This document shows positions 12,406-23,677 of a stretch of 64,000 nt of DNA, piece after piece. The stretch lies in the NCBI GenBank assembly GCA_026874595.1, contig CM049312.1:54999429-55063428 (forward strand), given 5' to 3'. A program made the position numbers and the translations under genes. The notes below the pieces were generated by a model. It did not search any database. It was not told the DNA's origin and saw only the letters and a program-made list of their open reading frames with translations. The DNA comes from Sipunculus nudus (Eukaryota > Annelida > Sipuncula > Golfingiida > Sipunculidae). How positions within the stretch are numbered: position 1 is the first letter of the stretch; each line of letters begins with the position of its first letter.

Positions 12406-13386
12406 ATGTCAGACGCAAAGATTTTGGAATTAGAGGAACGTCTTAAGGCTATGGAGGCCAATAAAGCGCCACACAGCAGGGTTTTATATACTTAGCGGAA
12501 AGTGAGCAAGATTTGAGAAGATTGTGATGAATTAGAGGATTGGATAACTGAGGCTCGTGCTGCAATTCAGGCACAAGGTTTGGACGATGATACTGCGATG
12601 AATTTTCTTCTTGCAAATTTTAAAGGCTCGGCAAGGAGAGAAGTCATGTTTGTGTCAGAGGAGAAACGTCAAACGGCGGAACAGATATTCACAATATTGA
12701 AAGAAACTTTTGAGAGAAAATATCTGCGTCCCAAATACTTGAAATATTCTACCACCGAGAACAACGCCCAAGAGAAAGCCTGCGAGATTTCTCATATGTG
12801 CTAAGGTGCATAATGGAATAGGCCAAAAAGAGACAGAAATTGCGTTGCTAATAAAGATAAGATATATCAGGGATAGATTCGCCGAGCATGTACGAGATAC
12901 AGATTAGCGGAAGGACTCATTCAACCTAAATATGACAGAAAGGCTATAACCTTTCAGGAGCTACGTGATGAGGCCATTCGGTGAACTGAGGAAGGCATTA
13001 ACCCACGTATACACAAGAAATGAAATTTGCCTGCAGGTTCTCTCAGGAACAAAAGTCAAGCGGCCCCACAGAGGAGCGACTTGCTTAGATTGTTGAAGAG
13101 CAAGCAAGCCTGATTAAGCAGCAACAGGTTCAAGAACAGTTACTAAGTCAACAGCAGGATTTGATGGAGATGTTGGCTAAGAAACCAGAAAAACCTTTTT
13201 GTAGTTTTGAGCTTCCATACGTAATCGGGAAACCTAGAACAGCAACTAAAGGTAAACAGGCATATGGCAGAAAACCATCAAAGAGAACCCCCCTGGAGAG
13301 CATTCAGTGTTATAGTTGTCACCAATATGGGCATGTTGCTAGGGAATGTCATTTCGTCTCACAGGATTTCCACCAGCAAGTTACAG
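12406..13386 (+). pseudogene. gag: Gypsy B gag, copy 1
   Basis: An ATG at 12406 opens a short frame (SDAKILELEERLKAMEA, a coiled-coil-like start) that hits a stop near 12493. The capsid region continues in broken frames: LLANFKGSARREVMF and then EQIFTILKETF from 12580, the usual gypsy Gag pattern of G.A..E....E....A..I...L...F. A nucleocapsid zinc knuckle, CYSCHQYGHVAREC (C-x2-C-x4-H-x4-C), lies at 13309-13350. Several stops and frameshifts make it non-functional. Downstream the frame runs into an inserted repeat rather than directly into protease. Confidence 0.75.
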
Positions 13387-13399
13387 TTACAATACCCCC

Positions 13400-13870
13400 A
13401 ACACTCCGTAACTGTTTTCGGTTCGCTTGTCATATCCGTCAAGTTATACAATGTCGCCACCCTGTTCTGGGTGCCACCAGGTCTAGCGCCAGATCGGCCC
13501 TCTGACATTATGGCCAGATCACTGGCTTGCCAGAGTGCCTGGACATCTAACTCTAACCAGGATATCATTATAAGGCCCCATGAGGATGCAAATATTTTCG
13601 TCATTTTTGACAACGCCTCATTGCTTACAAGTATCGTGTCACTTCAAATAAACCCACTAGACCTTTTAATAAGTTTCTTATCTCTCCAACGACACCTACC
13701 ATATGTGTGAAATATTTCGTTATAACCCAATATATTCATATATTGTTCTGCATGTGTGGAAGATTTCTGCCTGCGGTCTGCCTGCTGACTATATGCGGAG
13801 ATACGGTTATAAAGCGTGGAGTGGACTTGCAGGGCGGTTCTCAATTTGGCTTGTGTCACGAATCAGTAGG
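13400..13870 (+). repeat. Repeat R1 insertion between gag and protease, copy 1
   Basis: Sequence unrelated to gypsy separates the zinc knuckle from protease. It includes an R1 copy (about 13490-13690) related to 6310-6500 in opposite orientation. A 148-codon plus frame at 13264-13710 spans the knuckle region in the wrong frame and the insertion, so it is not one gene. The limits of the insertion are approximate. Confidence 0.5.
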
Positions 13871-14082
13871 GGGTCCTAACTGAGTCGTGTTTGTCACGGC
13901 TACACCAGGTCTAATACAAGAATATACCCAGAGCGCGCCTCAGTTCAATGTAAATCGGCTTTCTGGGGTCAACCCTGCTTGTCCACCGCCAGGAGGAAAC
14001 ACCAATATTGGGAAAGAGCTCAATCGGACGGACTTGCAAAACAGATCATGGAAAGACCATAGGAAACAGGCCAGTAGTTACA

Positions 14083-14850
14083 GTTAAGGTGGCAGGTGTT
14101 TCGGTTAAGTATCTTGTTGATTCTGAATAAAAAAATTCTACTGTAACGACTGTTTCTTTGAGGACCATTTAAAACACTCACCAAGTGGAATCGGTTAAGT
14201 AGGAACAGTGGATTGGTTGAGCTTAAAGGCGGCAATTGGTTTAGAAGTTCTGTACACGGGGCTGATAGTCACAGATGTGGAAGTCGAAGGTGAAAGTGTC
14301 CAAGACGTTGGAATATTGGTCGTCAAGGACACGCCACATACAAAGGAGAAACGCACTGCCTTGCCCGAGGTGCTGGGAACAAATATTATGAACAAGCTCA
14401 TCAACTTCAAGGTCAATATGAATGCGAATCAGGACAGAGTTGATGTCGAACAGGCTCCAAAGTCTGGTTTTGTTCATATCGTGGGGATCAACGAGATTAT
14501 GATCCCACCAGAATCTATACTGGAAGTTAAAGGAAGGAGTCTCCTAAGGAATAGAATTTCGTTAGTTGAGCCATTGGAGACATCACTTCCGGGCGCTTTA
14601 AAAGTAAGTCCCATCTACATGTGATGACGCCAGAAAAAGGGTATTTTACCCTGCCGTTGAGCAATTTTGGTCAAAGTACTGTGAAAATAAGGCCTGGTAC
14701 TCGGATTGGACGGTTGGAAGAACAAATACATGTAAAGGAGTTTCCTCAAGGTAAAGTAGAGTTGCAAGCCAATGAAATTTTGATATCACATTTTTGTGAA
14801 TCTGAAAATAGAGAAAATCTGCCGGAGGGAATTAAACTTCCACAGGTCTA
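14083..14850 (+). pseudogene. Gypsy B protease and linker, copy 1
   Basis: The segment VSVKYLVDSE near 14100-14128 corresponds to the retropepsin active-site strand, normally (V/L)DSG or DTG; the Gly is replaced by Glu and stops follow, so it is inactive. From 14208 a 138-codon open frame reads GLIVTDVEVEGESVQDVGI, LVVKDTP and VLGTNIMNKL, matching the flap and C-terminal part that end in a LG.N.(I/L). A further 76-codon piece (14621-14851) reads ILISHFCES-type linker sequence before RT. Confidence 0.65.
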
Positions 14851-14869
14851 GAAAAGGTAAAAATTTCGG

Positions 14870-15549
14870 AAATTTAAGGAAGTTATAACAGAATACAGAG
14901 GTGTATTTGTGGAGGATACATAGACACTAGAGTGGACCACAGTTGTGCTACATCGTATTAAGACTACGGATGAGATACCTATAGTTCAAACACACGGAAG
15001 GATACCCCCTCATTTATGGGAGGAAGTCAAAGAACACTTGAGAGCTGGGTCTGAAAGGCATCATTAGATGCTCTCACTATGCATCACAAATTGTACTGGT
15101 ACATTAGAATAACGGACGAATGATATCTGTGTGGATTACAGGTTACTAAACCGAAAGATTCCTAGAGATACCACACCTCTCCCAAGAAATAACGAATCCC
15201 TTTGAGGTACTAGCAAACTCACGACTTTTCAAAACCTTAGACCCCGCAGCTGCTTACAACCAAAAAGAGGTGCTAGAGGAGGACCGCCACAAAACGGCAT
15301 TTACAACGCCTTTTTGGTTGCTGGAGTACAACAGAATGCCCATTTGGTTTGTCAAACTCTCCCGCCACCAATATGAGGCAAATTAATACGGTTTTCAGGG
15401 ACGATATTCTCCATACGATTCTCATCTTTTTGGATGACATAATCATTTTCATTCGTACAGAGGAAGAACACATTGTTCGCTTGAGAAATGTTTTTGCCAA
15501 ATTTGAGAAGCATGGGCTGAATTTTCAAACAGACAAGTGTACCTTTTAA
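14870..15549 (+). pseudogene. Gypsy B reverse transcriptase, copy 1
   Basis: RT motifs are spread over several frames: residues like RIPPHLWEEVKEHL near 14995, then VDYRLLNRKIP (the palm D.R.LN motif) near 15133, and the catalytic box FLDDIIIFIRTEEEH at about 15428-15470 followed by FAKFEKHGLNFQTDKCTF. The aspartate pair of the (F/Y)xDD box is present, but stops and frameshifts upstream destroy the palm. Element order (PR-RT-RH-IN) places it in Ty3/gypsy rather than copia. Confidence 0.75.
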
Positions 15550-15599
15550 GGAAAAATGTCGTTTCCAAGGAAGGGGTCAGTAGAGATCCTGAAAGATAA

Positions 15600-16351
15600 G
15601 ACCAGTCAGATTGGGTCAGGCCAAAAACGCTTCAGGAGATTCGCCGCTTTTTAGGATTTGTGATGTACTACGCCCGCTTTGTGAACAACTTTGCTCACAA
15701 GGCTGTCCCCTTGCATAAGCTAGTTGCAGCAGCAGTAGACAGTAGTAAGTCTCGCCGTCAGAACCGGAGGATAAACATAGAAGAATTATAGGAAAGAAAC
15801 ATAAGCGATCCTTTAAAGACATAAAAGAGAGTTTTACCACTGGCGTATTATTGGCTTACCCGGATTTTACGAAATGGTTCATACTAGAAGTGGATGTATG
15901 ACATCAGGGTTTAGAAGCCATACTAAGCCAGGAGCAGCATGATGGGCGCAAAATAGTTGCAAACGCTAGCCGTGGACTCAGGAAGGCGGAACTCAACATT
16001 GAAAACCATAGCACTAGGAAATTGGAGCTGTTGGCACTCCAATGGGGCATTGAGAAATTCGCTGATTATTTGCAAGGAGCTCACTTCGAGGTCTGGACTG
16101 GCAACAATCCGTAGGCCTTCCTCCAGCAGAAGAGTAGGCGTACCGCTGTAGAGCAGAGGTTGGTGTCAGCGCTACCTGCTTTTGAATTTACTATAAGGTG
16201 TAGAGCAGGAAAACCAAACCGACATATTGATGAACTGCCACATCAGGAGGAGAGACCGTTAGATGTCCAAGTAGACACGGGATCAGAGACTTGTGCATTT
16301 CTCTGCCAGACAACAGCTCTCTCGCCCGAAATTTTAAGCCCGGGTATATAA
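15600..16351 (+). pseudogene. Gypsy B RNase H, copy 1
   Basis: In shifting frames: the connection segment with RRFLGF.MYYARFVNNFAH (about 15640-15700), then QEQHDGRKIVANASRGLR (about 15930-15985), KLELLALQWGIEKFADYL (about 16018-16073) and WTGNNP, where the usual TD(N/H) active-site motif reads TGN. It ends with a FT...R.GKPN..DELP(H)-type tail near 16190-16240. At least six stops interrupt the domain. Confidence 0.7.
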
Positions 16352-16570
16352 CAAATGGAGGGAGCAGGGGTAATGGATGAAGCTACTCCATGGCAAAACT
16401 AAGTGAGTCAACTCCAGGACAATGACCCGGAGATTGGTCTAGTAAAGAGAATGTGGATTAAGAAACAGAAGATATTCTCTAACCAGAGAAAGAAGCTTAC
16501 CAGGCATCAGCAAGCTTTATTTAAGCAGTAGGACAGGTTAGAGGAGGGATATGGAATCCTTTACAGAAGA

Positions 16571-17487
16571 GTGAGAGATCCTGGTGCGGGCGAACACAGG
16601 CAGATAATATTGCCAGATATCCTGAAGGAAGAAGTCATGAAGGGTCTCCATGACCTACATGGCCATCAGGGCCGTGGCCGTACAGAAATCTTAATTAGAT
16701 CCAGATACTACTGGCCAGGTTTACACAATGATGTGGTACAGCACTTGCAGAGGTGCAACAGATGTGCCATTTCTGAGCAACAGAGGGTTAGAACACCTGT
16801 GGGGAAGTTGCTAGCCAGCCAGCCATTAAAAGTTGTCGCCATCGATTACACGCAGATCAAGAATTTATGTGAAGGCAAGGAGAACATTTGGTCTTGACTT
16901 TCGTGTTCACAAAGTGTACAGTGACAATGATCACTAGTGATTAGAAAGCCTCAACTGTAGCAAAAGTACTCGTTGGGGAGTCGTTTAGGAGATTCGGTCC
17001 AACCTTAAGAATTCACTCGAGTGATCTCGAGGCCAAAAGTGTGCAAGCGATATGCAAGTATTACGGGGTTAAAAGGTCACATTCCACACCCTACCATCCT
17101 CATGTAAACGCCCAGGCTAAGCGTTTCAACCGATATCTGCATGACTTTCTGAGGAAACTTCCACCAGATAAAAAGAAGCATCGGCAAGAATACTTAGGAC
17201 GCGTTACATTTGCATATAACACGACCCACCATGCGAGCATGGGGTACACGCCGTATTTTCTGCTCTATGGAAGAGAGGCACACCTGCCCATAGATATAAA
17301 GCTAGGGATCAGTACTCCCGAAATACCAGAGGACATGCATAATTGGGTCGTAAACCACATGGACAAAATGAAGGTGGCCTATAAGCATGTGCAACAAAGA
17401 CTGCAAGTGGCAGCGGCTACGCGCAAGGATATATATGATCAAAAGGCTAGACCAGCCCCACTTGAAGTAGGAACTCTAGTACCGTGA
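16571..17487 (+). pseudogene. Gypsy B integrase, copy 1
   Basis: Two open stretches. The first (16571-16897) has the zinc-binding HHCC domain (LHDLHGHQGRGRTEIL, then CNRC) and the first catalytic aspartate in VVAIDYTQ. The second (17041-17487) begins YYGVKRSHSTPYHPHVNAQA, continues FAYNTTHHASMGYTPYFLLY and ends in LPIDIKLGIS, as in gypsy integrases. Between them HSSDLEAKS holds the second D. The catalytic glutamate is replaced by lysine (AKRFNR where ERFNR is expected), and there are stops near 16897 and 16944, so it is dead. Copy 2 (34832-35748) has the same Lys. Confidence 0.85.
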
Positions 17488-17523
17488 CGTCGTTATGGCA
17501 GCCAAGGTCATCCAAACTCATAC

Positions 17524-17603
17524 CAGTGAGTTGTATTCACCCAGGATTCTAATAAACAAGTATGACACTCAGCACTGATGTACTTCATCTTCATGTACTA
17601 CGG
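17524..17603 (+). repeat. 3' LTR remnant of gypsy B, copy 1
   Basis: This matches the 5' LTR end at 10425-10522, including CTAATAAACAAGTATGACAC with its polyadenylation signal. Only the terminal part of the LTR survives. The stretch just after it begins the microsatellite segment. Confidence 0.6.
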
Positions 17604-17627
17604 GAAGATAAATGATAATTAATTGTT

Positions 17628-17733
17628 AGTGTTTCTGACACTTAAAAATAGTAATAATGATTATATTATTATCAATATCATCACCATCATTATATTATTA
17701 ATAATAATAATAATAATATTACCAATTATAGTA

Positions 17734-17787
<54 letters not shown>

Positions 17788-18001
17788 TGGCAATACTAAC
17801 AACAGCAAGACAGCGAAATGTATGCAATCAACAGATACACTGCATTATAATATTAGAAAATACATGAGTCTGTGCTTAATTAATTCACAATCAACACAGC
17901 CAGTTAAACTTTGTTTATTTCATAAACGGAAAGATGACAATTTCTCAACAGTCCCTGTGTTGTAACAATCTGAATGATTGTTTTGTATATAACGATGCAG
18001 A

Positions 18002-18056
<55 letters not shown>

Positions 18057-18482
18057 TGGTGGGGGGATGGTGGCTTTCAATTCCTACAAAATGAAGATTA
18101 CATAAGAAAAAAATATGCAAGATTACCGATTTTAGAACAATCATTGGTTAAAGTGTCTATGACACTTAAAATATAGTAATAATGATAATATTATTATCAA
18201 TACCATCACAATCATTATATTATTAATAATAATAATATTACCAATTACAATAATAATATTAATAATTATTATTATAATAATAGTAATAACAATTATAAAA
18301 TGGCAATACTAACAACAGCAAGACAGCGAAATGTATGCAATCAACAGGTAAATTGCATAATAATATTAGAAAATACATGAGTCTGTGCTTTATTAATTCA
18401 CAATCAACACAGCCAGTTAAACTTTGTTTATTTCAGAAATGCAAAGATGACAATTACACAACAGTCCCTGTGTTGTAACAAA
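17628..18482 (+). repeat. Direct repeat pair of about 340 bp flanking (GA)n, copy 1
   Basis: The segments 17628-17970 and 18151-18482 are direct repeats of each other. Both start GTGT.TGACACTTAAAA, run through (AAT)n arrays, then ATGGCAATACTAACAACAGC, and end at ACAGTCCCTGTGTTGTAACA. Between them are a (GA)n run (18004-18054) and unique sequence. The repeats differ mainly in microsatellite length and scattered substitutions. No gene is present; a minus-strand open frame made of Ser-Leu repeats is only the GA array. Confidence 0.75.
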
Positions 18483-18734
18483 TATATAATATGCCCAACA
18501 CAGTAAAATCTGAAAATATTCGTTTTCATTTACAATTGTATCATCATGATCTGCACCAAACAAAAAATAATTATCAAATGTTTCTGTCATATATCAGCCC
18601 TGGGTTTCTGCCGTTGTGGTCTGTCGGTCATGACGACTTCCGGCGGCCGTGTATGTTCAGTTAATGTCTGTAATTCAACCGTGTGTCTGACTCTTTCTTT
18701 GCAACCATCCTGCCCCATCCGGAGATAACAACTG

Positions 18735-19620
18735 GTGTCAATGATGGGATCGTTTGGTGTACGAATTGTTATCGACGATGGGGAGGATTGGGAGGATTTC
18801 TGTGATCGTCTTGGATCAAACAATATTACGGATGGAAACCAGATATCTTCATCACGGCATGTTGCGCTCGGAAAAACTGATTTAGGATTTATTGAAACCG
18901 GAAACCCGAGGGGAAAGTCATATGCGCAACTTGTGGACCTAGTCAAGAGGCATAAGAATCCAGATCCAGGTGTCATCGTAAGAAGATTTAAATTTAACAG
19001 CTGTATAAGGAGTCAGCATGAAAGCATATCAAGCTTTGTTGCTAGTTTAAGGAACCTGGCGGTTCATTGCCGATACGGAACCGTACTCGATGACATTTTA
19101 AGAGACAGGTTTGTTATAGGGACAAATCATGACAATATACAGAAAGCACTGTTATCTAAACCTGAGTTGACATTTAAAGTGCCAGTGGAAACTGCACATG
19201 CCGCAATTACCGCGGAGGGAAACGTCGAACAAATGAGGCCTAGTTTGTCTCTGGCCGAGCTGTCGGGTGTACACAAGGCCGTTGATGGCGCGATGGACTT
19301 GTTACCAGAAACCATAGACCAAAAATGGATAAACATGACAATAAACATGATAATAAACATGATAATAAACATGATAATAAACATGAGAGACAGACGTTTC
19401 GTGGGGCATGTTACTGATGTGGTGGCTCAAACAAAGCCCATGAGTGTCGTCACAAAGAAACAAAATGCCATGCATGTGGTAAAATTTGCCACTGGAAACG
19501 TGTTTGCAGAAAATCAGATCATGCAAATGTTGTTTATACTGATAGTGCTAGTAATATGGCCTCCAGTGAAGATTTGTGACTCCAGTGACTTTATTGATAG
19601 AGATGAACTCAGGCTTATGG
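18735..19620 (+). pseudogene. gag: Ty3/gypsy element A gag, copy 1
   Basis: A 311-codon open frame (18735-19670), the first 230 or so codons of which are gag. It reads QLVDLVKRHKNPDPGVIVRR, then RFKFNSCIRSQHESISSFV, LRNLAVHCRYG, LRDRFVIGTNHDNIQKALL and ELTFKVPVETAHAA, a textbook Ty3/gypsy capsid. A 12-bp repeat (19328-19386) inserts five IINM-type tetrapeptides. After it the real frame shifts: two CCHC zinc knuckles lie in another frame (about 19409-19510, CHACGKICHWKRVC), the first broken by a stop (C-Y-stop-C). The last 80 or so codons of the long open frame are therefore out-of-frame translation, not gag. Confidence 0.8.
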
Positions 19621-19621
19621 T

Positions 19622-19868
19622 ATGTTTACAGTGCATGATGGTAAAGGTGATCATCCATACACAGCAATAGTGAAACTTAATGGTGAGAAAACTAAAATGG
19701 AAATTAACACTGGGGCTAGTCGCACTATGTTGTCAGAGAAATCATTTAAGACTTTGTGGCATGACCATAAACTAAGACCAGAACTGAAGCAGAAAGAAAT
19801 TCAGTTGAGAACCTTTACTAAAGAACCCTTCCCTGTTCCGGGATGTGAGACACTGACAGTTGAACATA
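19622..19868 (+). pseudogene. Element A protease, truncated by duplication breakpoint
   Basis: An open frame carrying a retropepsin: YTAIVKLNGEKTKMEINTGA has the active-site strand, with the catalytic Asp changed to Asn (NTGA instead of DTGA), followed by LRTFTKEPFPVPGCETLTVE. At 19869 the frame abruptly leaves the retropepsin and reads into the start of the second duplication copy. The complete version, with the same Asn, is at 37885-38235. Confidence 0.8.
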
Positions 19869-20469
19869 ACCCACCCGACAATGACCGGCTAATTAACAAT
19901 GAACACATTAAAGGGCAGGTTTTCACAACCAGGCCATAGTCTCGTGGTTATGGTCTAATCATTTTATTCCTCCAAGATCGAAGAGATACAAAGGCATTAC
20001 AACAAAATACAAACACAATAAATTGCAGTGCTGAAACAAAGTTGGTGAGAAGAAGTACATGAAAATAATGCCATTTCATTAACGCCCATCATTTACCATC
20101 CTGTTTACAGTTAGGTGAGTGTCCTGAATGATGTTTGCAACTAGAATTCAGATACTGCAGTTCAGTAGGCCATAGTTCACATATTAGTGGCAATACACTT
20201 TTAGAAATAGTAATTTTTTTACATTAATAAAAGGTGCTCGGTGTCCTCTATCAGAAGAAATAACTCTTCCTCGCTCAAGCTGTTAAGGTACCAAGATGCC
20301 AATATATTAAAATAATTTTTTCTATCAATAACTCCCGTTTTTTTTCACATACCATCATACCATGGAAGGTGGCATATTTGAGCTCCTTCTGCATCATGAC
20401 ATAAATTGAATACATCAGAATTAGCAAGCGAATTAAAGAATGCAATGACCTTGATCATAAGAGCGAAGG

Positions 20470-23400
20470 TTGGTCTCTAGCATAATACCACAGTAATGAG
20501 GGAATCATGAAATCATTGTGAAAAGAATTATTGACATGGAGATCTGACATCTCAATACACATATTACCTAAGCGCTCAGCTTTCCTAGCCACAATGGCAG
20601 AGGTTATAATCTCATTTCATTGTTTTTTTTCCAGGGAAAAAACTTGTTGAAAAATAGAGCATTATGTAATCTATTTAACCATATTTATCAAGGATACGAA
20701 GCATATATCCTGTTCTACCGAAAATACTCCTTTGACGTCCAAGGTTACACAATATTTGGTACCTCAATGTTCTAGATGACGTTGTACATGAATTACCAAA
20801 GCAAGTCTGCGAAGGAAAAGTAATTTTGACTACCAATAAAAGCTGTATGAAGTGTAAACTTAGCATACTTAAGCAAACAACAGTGTTTACGACTTGGCAG
20901 TCCTTGTATCAATTTAGCACAGAACCTGTGCATGTGTTCTAAATTTAACATGACGTAATCACTTAGCGAGCACCATAGTTCGCAGCCGTACAAAACCTGT
21001 GGTAAAACACACGTCAAGTACAGCTTAACGCTGCTTATAGGAGATTTAATCCAGGGGACGCAATCCGACTCCCAGGAGCGATATAAAGATACCCCTGCTA
21101 TTCCTACATATGAATTCGCTATAAGGTCCCTGGTGGCAAAACTAAAATTTCGTCTGTGTAAATTTGAATTAAACGCTTGTACCGATTCCGAGAAAACGAT
21201 CACAGCAGTCTATTCTGCGTTAAAGATAAATCACCATTTACGAGAATATTCATAGCCGATATTAATCATTTCCTGAAGTGCCCTAGGAGACAGGGCTAAA
21301 AGCGCGACGTCATCTGCTTGTGTCAGTGAACCAATATAGATGTTCCCAGTTGTTGCCCCGTACCTGCTATTTCGTAACTTAATTAGAAAGTCATTAATAA
21401 AACGATTGTATAACTTTGGGGATAAAACATCCCCCTTGCCGTACGGACTATGATGTATTAAACCATCTACTAGTTATACCCTCATAATATACAGCGCTCA
21501 ACATATCTGTGTAACTATTTAAAAGGACGCTCCACATTTTTCTGACGATACCAAAGTCAAAAAGTTTCACGAATAGTTCACGTATGCCACACTCTGTTGC
21601 AAGCCTTACTGCTGTCGAGCAGAGAGGCATAAACCTTGGACTGACGTTCGACTCATTAGGCTACACATTCTTGGAGATGATATGAGGCATTTATTGATCT
21701 ATCCCATACCTTGCCTAAAGGGACACTGTATATTATCCGGAGAGCGTAATCCTTGCGCAGATATAAGACGATCAATACGGTGCCGAACAACCGGCTCAAT
21801 CAGTTTAAAAATACATGGCAACAAGGTAATTCCCCTAAAGTTATTAGGATCGGAATTACTTTTGTGGGTGATCTTGGGAATAGTTATGATCAGACCATTT
21901 TTCATAGCAGTCGGTATAATATCTAAACGCAAGATAAAGTTAAATAAATCAACCGGATGATTCTGAAGCGATATGCCCCTGTGCAAAATGTGCTCATTTA
22001 CTATACGATCGAACTAATAGCCAGAAATAATTCATTAACAGTAACGGGGTCATCAATAAAGGGATTATAATTGAGTGGGGACTTACGTTTGTAATACTCC
22101 AATATATATATCCTCAGTGGCAAATTTCATCATAATGTGTATTATTATCATCTGAGTATAGCGAATGGAAGTGATTGGCCAACCCTTCAGAAATTTTGAA
22201 GGGGTCTTTCTCGGTTTTCACCTCAAATCGCAAGCCACTGTTAGATTTGTGAGTTTATCTATTCCGTTTTCGTATAGAGTACCTTAATTTGTCCACATCT
22301 ATTTCAGAACAATTATCAACTTGTTCAAAAAGGGCCCGTTCTTGTTCTTTGCAAATTTTTCTCAGCTGTAATGGAAATAATGTAATGGAAATACACTTGA
22401 TTTGTATTATTATACTAAGCATTATACTTTAATGTTCTGTGGTGACGACCCCCAAAGCCTGCTTCCTTCAGTTGTATGTATTGCGCATGCGTCGCAGTCG
22501 GTCGCCCTCAGTTAGATCCAGTAAATCAGTTTGGTCAACGCTATGACTTTCGTTATCTCTGTGTGGCATGTTCTTGCCATCAAAATGACATTAAACTGTT
22601 TACGAAAATCTCGCTTACACACCTTATAATAAGGATATGAAGGATACGCCTCGACACTTGTTATGCCTTCATTGAGGTGACACGCTCGTGCAAGTTTCAT
22701 TTTGTCATGAAGAGGCTCTAAATGCGATGTCCATTTAGGTTTAAGATACGGCCTGCGTTTCACTGGGGGAATGGCACTATCGCCAGCTGTGCGTAGTGAC
22801 GTTATAATGTCTGCATAGTAACGTGACAATTGATCAGGCTCAGCATTCTTTTCTGTTGGAACACAGATCAAATTAAGTGCACCGTCTCATTTATCCCTAT
22901 AATAGACATCATTACCATTTGCTTTTATTTTTTTCCAGTTCAACACATGACCTACTGTGGGGATAGTATACGCTACTTCTGGTATCATTATCTTTGTTAA
23001 GACCGGTAAATTGTCAAATGCATTAAGATGGAAACCATCTAAAATCTCTCAACTTGCATTGTCATAATGATCAATGAGTATCAAAATATTATCTATCATT
23101 GATCTATGAGAACCGTCATCATAAAGGTCGAATGTGTAGGCAGGCCCTGTGCGAGTTGATTGCATACAAAGAGATATTAGAACATTACAAGCATAAACTT
23201 CTGTATTAAGTCCCCCTTCAACTGTATAAAGAACTACAACTCGGGCCGCTAAGCTCACAATTGAGGTCAATATAAAATCATACCCGTGACCATATTCATG
23301 CACAATGCTTCAAAGTTTCTTAACATATTCAGTTTACAATGAGTATGAATAATTAGAAAAGGGCATAAACTCGTTCAATAGGATAAAGGGAAGAGACCCA

Positions 23401-23677
23401 AGAAGCCGCAGAAATACCCCAAGGATACGATTGTCATTTATTTTATTAATACGACTGATGAATTTACTATAAGTTCACGCCGCGACAGGATGGAAACTCT
23501 TTCTTTGCTATGCCGGTGGGACACATATGGGTGTAACGATTTATTAAAAGCGCCATAGTCATCATAGTTGAAATGTTTAGAGTTGAGAGAGCACAAACTA
23601 TGAGGGAACATCCATTGCTTCGAAATACAACATATATCAACAGAATACTTGTCAAGAATGTTTGACAGGTACATATG
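20470..23677 (-). mobile_element. APE-type LINE relic, copy 2
   Basis: Second copy of the LINE fossil at 2180-5410, with endonuclease pieces (23674-23049), linker (22871-22512), RT (21986-21223) and post-RT region (21203-20793). It differs by a few residues (for example FSESV for FAESV, and SQNYFSF for IHNYFSF in the post-RT piece) and by a 26-bp deletion at about 22015 just upstream of the RT block on its strand. Confidence 0.75.

Larger units (their letters stand above)
10425..17603 (+). mobile_element. Ty3/gypsy element B relic, copy 1
   Basis: A nearly full-length but dead LTR retrotransposon. The 3' end of the 5' LTR (10425-10522) and a remnant of the 3' LTR (17524-17603) share the stretch around CTAATAAACAAGTATGACAC, which includes an AATAAA polyadenylation signal. 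Between them lie a tRNA-Leu-type primer site, an unusually long leader (10550-12405), gag with one CCHC knuckle, a foreign insertion (about 13400-13870), protease, RT, RNase H and integrase in the order typical of Ty3/gypsy. Every domain is broken by stops or frameshifts. The 3' LTR has lost its left part and the polypurine tract: only about 37 bases separate the integrase stop from the LTR remnant. Confidence 0.85.
1575..19868 (+). repeat. Tandem segmental duplication, copy 1 (18.3 kb)
   Basis: The whole segment recurs immediately downstream at 19869-38131 in the same orientation. The block starts at ACCCACCCGACAATG (1575) and the same bases restart at 19869. Visually the copies differ by rare substitutions and a few indels: a T-run length change near 2046, a 26-bp deletion in copy 2 near 22015, one T near 12010, a 5-bp deletion near 31503, and microsatellite length differences near 35990-36320. 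Element relics inside carry the same disabling mutations in both copies, so the duplication is later than their decay. About 2 bp (AC) is shared at the breakpoints. Confidence 0.95.

Noticed and set aside
13264-13710. 148-codon plus frame as a single gene (and its copy at 31525)
   Set aside because: It crosses the gag zinc knuckle in the wrong frame and then an inserted repeat, so it is a chimera of unrelated sequence.
17920-18176. Frames of Arg-Glu or Ser-Leu repeats
   Set aside because: Only translations of the (GA)n microsatellite.
18587-18976. Minus-strand 129-codon frame
   Set aside because: Antisense to the start of gypsy A gag, which has clear family motifs on the plus strand; the same applies at 36850-37239.
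19440-19670. Last 80 or so codons of the 311-codon gag frame as real protein
   Set aside because: Zinc-knuckle cysteines appear in a different frame over the same bases, so this tail is out of frame.
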